Part shown: positions 7,001 through 9,156 of the stretch, piece after piece | Numbering within the stretch: the stretch's first letter is position 1 | Layout: each line of letters opens with the position of its first letter | NCBI GenBank assembly: GCA_015521265.1 | Contig: WAON01000123.1 | Location: forward strand, 1 to 9,156 | Direction of reading: 5' to 3' | DNA length: 9,156 bases | Source: Desulfurococcales archaeon | GTDB lineage: Archaea; Thermoproteota; Thermoprotei_A; Sulfolobales; Desulfurococcaceae | Program-made: the position numbers and the translations under genes | The notes under the pieces: model-generated | Told to the model about the DNA's origin: nothing | Database searches by the model: none | Seen by the model: only the letters and a program-made list of their open reading frames with translations

Positions 7001-8470
7001 CGGTTCCTGCCCTGATACCGTTGTGAATAAATACACTGTATCATTAACAACAACACCTTCATAAATACTTGGATCCGGCGGATAGCCGGGAAGTACAGCG
7101 TCTTTAAACAATACTATAACCGCTGGCGTAGCATTACTAGGTAAGCCCATGTATTGGACAACTATGGGAGCGGTATTCTCCGCGAATACATGGGCGCTAA
7201 TGGGAAGACTGGTGTTCCAAGCATTAACTAGGTAATCATGCAGGATGATCTGCCCCGTGACAGGCCCGGCATATAGGAGGCTTAGTATTGATGTAGTATT
7301 AGTATTGTAGAGCATAGATTCTAGAAGATTATACATTGTCTCATTATATGTCATAAGGTAGTAAGCGTACATTTGCTGATACATTATTGGGAGACTTGAG
7401 TATATCTCTGAAACTAGTATTGTGGAAGCCTTAAAGAGGTCTCGATCACTCATATTATAGGGGTTAAAGCGGTTCTTGATCAATAAGTATGTTTCATTAA
7501 CCAGCCTGGGAGAGACCGGGTATCCGGATAGACTAGTGTAATTTACTACTTCATAGATCATAGACTCGTTTAAACCGGACTGGTAAGCGGATGTATTGGT
7601 TAGTAGGTAGTAGTGTATTCTTGAAACGTCGAAGAGTATATTGGTATAGGTTAGGCTAACATTGTAGTACATAGTGTTCAGCATGCTAACAGTTTCATTA
7701 ATCATCGTCAGGTTTTCATACATGGGTTCAAGCTGGCTCGTTATCTCGGTATAATACTGGTCTCCATATAATAACATGTTATATAATAGTATGCCTAAAC
7801 CATGAACGCCCTCCAATCCATCGATCGACTCATTATAGGCTCTGCTCAGATTAATATACATCTCTTTCAGGAGGGATATATTGCCCGTGATCCATGATGA
7901 TTCCTCCTCATACCATGTAATATTATTGCTTACATCGTCACCAAAATCCTTAAGGATCACTAGGATCTCGTGGCTAGTATTGACGTACTCGATGATATAA
8001 TCCCTGTTCTCATATAGTGGCTCCAGCTGATTTATCAGTGTCTTGGACATATTGTATAGTGATCTACTGTTACTGATCAGGGAAGCATTTATACTTTTCA
8101 ATATAATGTAGACCGTGTGGTAAGGTGATGAATAATCCTTAACATATTGTCTCAGTGAGTTATTCAGATCAATATCCCAATAAACAAGTTTTTCATCCGT
8201 TGCATTAACCCCAGTTACTAGAATTATATCGAAAGTCATAGCGCCAGCAAGCCCTGAAACACCACCACCGCCAGTAGCGTTTCCACCACTAGTAATCTCG
8301 GATAAGAGCTGGGCGGCTTTAACGCTGTCCGTACCATTAGGTAATAGTTTTTCAGCACTATAATTGGTAACGTCCTCGATCCGCGAAGCTAGTGGGACGG
8401 ATAATGCGGCGATTATGATCCAGATAAGTATTATGATGAAAGCATGTCTGATAATGAAGTTGTGCTTCAC
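4004..8470 (-). CDS. Giant RND/MMPL-type transporter with a very large sequon-rich extracytoplasmic loop
   Basis: This is probably a proton-driven exporter of the archaeal HAE3/MMPL branch of the RND superfamily; the substrate is unknown. Residue numbers count from a TTG at 8506; subtract 12 for the preferred GTG at 8470, which has GGTG six bases upstream (TTG 8506 falls at the predicted transcript start). Twelve membrane helices in RND 1+5+1+5 order: about 22-40; 970-990, 992-1014, 1020-1043, 1068-1088, 1096-1119; 1150-1172; 1325-1345, 1346-1366, 1376-1400, 1424-1448, 1455-1482. Both halves keep the proton-relay motif GxGMDY (Asp1036, Asp1395). Loop 2 (1173-1324) is normal porter size. Loop 1 (41-969) is about six times longer; only its ends resemble loop 2 (904-970 parallels 1262-1325). 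The intervening insert is helical, has 45 N-X-S/T sequons in the whole loop, a repeated QLEP(L/M)YEN, and the protein's only two cysteines (595, 632). It overlaps padR by four bases. Confidence 0.9.
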   Translation of the reverse strand: MKHNFIIRHAFIIILIWIIIAALSVPLASRIEDVTNYSAEKLLPNGTDSVKAAQLLSEITSGGNATGGGGVSGLAGAMTFDIILVTGVNATDEKLVYWDIDLNNSLRQYVKDYSSPYHTVYIILKSINASLISNSRSLYNMSKTLINQLEPLYENRDYIIEYVNTSHEILVILKDFGDDVSNNITWYEEESSWITGNISLLKEMYINLSRAYNESIDGLEGVHGLGILLYNMLLYGDQYYTEITSQLEPMYENLTMINETVSMLNTMYYNVSLTYTNILFDVSRIHYYLLTNTSAYQSGLNESMIYEVVNYTSLSGYPVSPRLVNETYLLIKNRFNPYNMSDRDLFKASTILVSEIYSSLPIMYQQMYAYYLMTYNETMYNLLESMLYNTNTTSILSLLYAGPVTGQIILHDYLVNAWNTSLPISAHVFAENTAPIVVQYMGLPSNATPAVIVLFKDAVLPGYPPDPSIYEGVVVNDTVYLFTTVSGQEPLNASYVLVRDLYELGPVLEAAMDSLHTFLGEVFPAPSEIVDYAYKDIITYDPSGLGVFLTNQTLLNTTVAATLSNITGLPPSITMKVFRNETCIPVVVRDMMKDEIINMTGNPGFGVIADVVYNYSGRPCLEGFLEILEYTGSTMFSKFLPPGFNTSMVKQLISMIGVDAWYGRLQSVFFEKLLLIGDLAEKLSLVYESVNITGAGGNYSVSSITSILYNLSIINALINHTYTNNPDYYVVESYAELASILINNSNYTIPYELPIDDLKALAYRLVSLDNNASMDRILDVFIDYTLNTMMNKFNITTPMNTTINSSMFKPLLHDILANNVKPIDAFINHLEDLLPSNVTGNIDLEALKSSLRKALEVDSYKPIYNTLYREAFSNVFTNVTSSLRGLMISPRNNAFIIVISPKDEPGKYDNALEAKRVVAESLKSHGYNPEYIGVTGDDVLSHEAREANSRDIENVNRISILAPIIIALILIGGLIAAGLPFLGIGLSVLLSTAILYILGYFGVINVTSWARMLMITTSFGLGMDYSSYIVLRYKEKIAEFKDSAAAAHDALIHSIPAIAAASSTDIIGFAVMMLAWDFPLLSSIGQMVPIAILTVLAASLTFTPAVLAKWGDRRWFWWPHRVEAGRGRWRGFTITRGRALALITLSLILGGIGAYGLLTFQGSHDYSVFMPEGTEGYKAYMKLQEVFPAGQLMPIYVVGRISSGSVWDSRVMDEIKSMAGAISDLPGVVEVYGPHNPGDKPKTVYVGSDNKTFYLEVIIKPSPMSNEGIELTKKIRSIAYNYRGGVFSELYVGGLAASSLEMEELLNHDFWQKIFPVGIILMWLAMTISFMSIWAGIISLSTIVIGYMIGVTLASKIPGMYGQPALWFLPLMTFPAVLGVGMDYNSFYMNRQREELGKRINDHYASYISATTAIRAVSHLVIGLGLIVTSTYSALVIGSSWGVRELGLALAGGVFTTTLLAALLFTPPILALMGRRAWWPYSRRWRKK
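4017..4023 (-). promoter_or_regulatory. Strong ribosome-binding site of padR, inside the transporter gene
   Basis: The minus strand reads GGAGGTG, a seven-base match to the archaeal anti-Shine-Dalgarno complement. Nine bases separate it from the GTG at 4007. Its own last three bases form the alternative GTG start at 4019, which is therefore less likely to be used. It is embedded in the last codons of the transporter gene. Confidence 0.75.
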
Positions 8471-8476
8471 TACGAC

Positions 8477-8480
8477 CACC
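8477..8480 (-). promoter_or_regulatory. Ribosome-binding site that decides the transporter start
   Basis: The minus strand reads GGTG within GGGTGG, with six bases before the GTG at 8470. An in-frame GTG at 8479 overlaps this motif, and a TTG at 8506 lies at or before the predicted transcript start, so 8470 is preferred. The choice changes the protein by 12 residues at most. Confidence 0.5.
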
Positions 8481-8481
8481 C

Positions 8482-8541
8482 AATATATCGAATCTAAATA
8501 TATCAATATCCGATATATCGAAATCAGATATATAAATTTAT
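8482..8541. repeat. Four tandem copies of a 15-bp repeat over the transporter promoter and start, putative operator array
   Basis: Units begin at 8482, 8497, 8512 and 8527, exactly 15 bases apart: AATATATCGAATCTA, AATATATCAATATCC, GATATATCGAAATCA, GATATATAAATTTAT. The shared core is (A/G)ATATATC, followed by GAATC or GAAATC in copies 1 and 3; copy 4 has diverged into the TATA box. Copy 3 contains the 10-bp palindrome CGATATATCG (8511-8520). The array runs from the TATA box to the edge of the ribosome-binding site, covering the expected transcript start. It is a natural multi-site target for a dimeric regulator, with the co-transcribed PadR protein as the first candidate. Periodicity is directly visible; function is inferred. 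Confidence 0.7.
8529..8536 (-). promoter_or_regulatory. TATA box of the transporter-padR operon
   Basis: The minus strand reads TTTATATA, a near-ideal crenarchaeal box A, preceded by GATAAA in the BRE position. A start about 25-27 bases downstream falls near 8505, inside the 15-bp repeat array and about 35 bases before the GTG at 8470. It implies that the transporter and padR have their own promoter even though the surface-protein gene lies only about 100 bases upstream on the same strand. Confidence 0.65.
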
Positions 8542-8576
8542 CCGTTGAAACATTAAAATGAACAAGATTGTGTCAA

Positions 8577-9156
8577 TTACTTCCGGCCAACAAATAACAC
8601 TGCTGCTGCAAAAGTGAATAAGCCAATTATTAAAGCAATAATGTATATATACCGTCCACTATTCTCCATAGATGTCTTATTCCCAGATATTTCGGTGTAG
8701 TAACTACTCGAGGACCCGGTTGTGGTACTAGTATTAGTGCCGGTTTCGTTTGTAGTTTTCGTTGTAGAACTTGTTGAAGGGGAGTTTTCAGGGTTTATAT
8801 TACTCGTTGAATATATTTCGACGACGCTGTAGGGTTTATGGTTGACTAGTACATTGATCTTTAGGGGGAAATCTTGGCTTGAAACATTTACGAACCTTAC
8901 ACTAGCATATTTATACGTAATAACTTGTATTACGGGGTTTGTAGTCTTCATTATCTCGAAATCAATATAGTATCCGGACTCGTTTTGAATAGCTGATACA
9001 TTACTGATAATATAGCCGGGGTTTGGGAGTTTTAATTCGAAATTAATAGTTAATACTTGGGTTGTATCATTGTAGTTATAGCTGAAAACCCTAATACTCA
9101 GAGGCCAGCCGGGAACATAAGATGAACTACTAATTACTGGGAGGATAGATATTGGG
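8577..9156 (-). CDS. C-terminal part of a membrane-anchored surface protein with Ser/Thr-rich stalk
   Basis: The frame is open to the right edge of the window and ends with TAA at 8577-8579, giving 192 visible C-terminal residues. An internal ATG at 8951 falls in the middle of a beta-rich domain and is not a credible start. Visible residues 1-115 look like extracellular beta-sandwich sequence (alternating strands such as VLTINFELKLPNPGY and FPLKINVLVNHKPYSVVEIY) with sequons at NDT, NVS and NES. Residues 116-152 are a low-complexity Ser/Thr/Asn stalk (PSTSSTTKTTNETGTNTSTT), typical of glycosylated archaeal envelope proteins. One membrane helix (about 169-189) and a GRK tail end the protein, so it stands outside the cell on a C-terminal anchor. 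It lies upstream of the MMPL transporter on the same strand. S-layer-associated or transporter-partner roles are possible; I cannot name the family from this fragment. Confidence 0.8.
   Translation of the reverse strand, partial: PISILPVISSSSYVPGWPLSIRVFSYNYNDTTQVLTINFELKLPNPGYIISNVSAIQNESGYYIDFEIMKTTNPVIQVITYKYASVRFVNVSSQDFPLKINVLVNHKPYSVVEIYSTSNINPENSPSTSSTTKTTNETGTNTSTTTGSSSSYYTEISGNKTSMENSGRYIYIIALIIGLFTFAAAVLFVGRK

Noticed and set aside
8482..8541. CRISPR-like array
   Set aside because: Units of 15 bp are head to tail without unique spacers, are imperfect, and sit exactly on a promoter.
8364..8561. Plus-strand open frame whose product repeats a YI(E/N)xRYI pattern
   Set aside because: The repeat in the peptide is a by-product of the 15-bp DNA tandem repeat, which equals five codons. 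The frame is antisense to the transporter N-terminus and its promoter.

Overview
The window reads as chromosomal DNA from a hyperthermophilic crenarchaeon, most likely of the Desulfurococcales type. This is inference, not a database match. The evidence is archaeal TATA-like boxes about 25 bases ahead of expected transcript starts, GGTG/GGAGGTG ribosome-binding sites, GTG and TTG starts, heavy use of AGA/AGG and ATA codons, almost no intergenic space, and surface proteins dense in N-glycosylation sequons. I see no RNA gene, CRISPR array, insertion sequence or sign of recent transfer.

Layout from left to right. (1) Bases 1-474, plus strand: the 3' part of a LEA14/WHy-domain protein gene. (2) Bases 490-2884, minus strand: a ferrous-iron uptake operon, feoA then feoB, transcribed leftward. 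(3) Bases 2885-2996: a divergent promoter region with a perfect 18-bp palindrome that resembles the DtxR/IdeR/MntR operator and overlaps the predicted feoA transcript start. (4) Bases 2997-3695, plus strand: a DedA/VTT-family membrane protein. Its stop codon directly abuts the stop of the convergent padR gene. (5) Bases 3696-8470, minus strand: an operon of a giant RND/MMPL-type transporter (about 1490 residues) followed by a small PadR regulator, joined by a GTGA stop/start overlap. (6) Bases 8577-9156, minus strand: the C-terminal end of a cell-surface protein with a Ser/Thr-rich stalk and a single membrane anchor.

How the genes may work together. FeoA and FeoB import Fe2+, and the palindrome suggests a metal-sensing repressor encoded elsewhere. 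The surface protein, giant MMPL transporter and PadR protein look like one envelope-transport module. The transporter start region carries four copies of a 15-bp tandem repeat running from the TATA box to the ribosome-binding site; PadR is the obvious candidate to bind it.

The most unusual element is the transporter. Its first extracytoplasmic loop is about 930 residues, against about 155 for the second, and holds 45 N-glycosylation sequons against one. It appears to be an ordinary porter loop split by a roughly 750-residue helical, sequon-rich insert.
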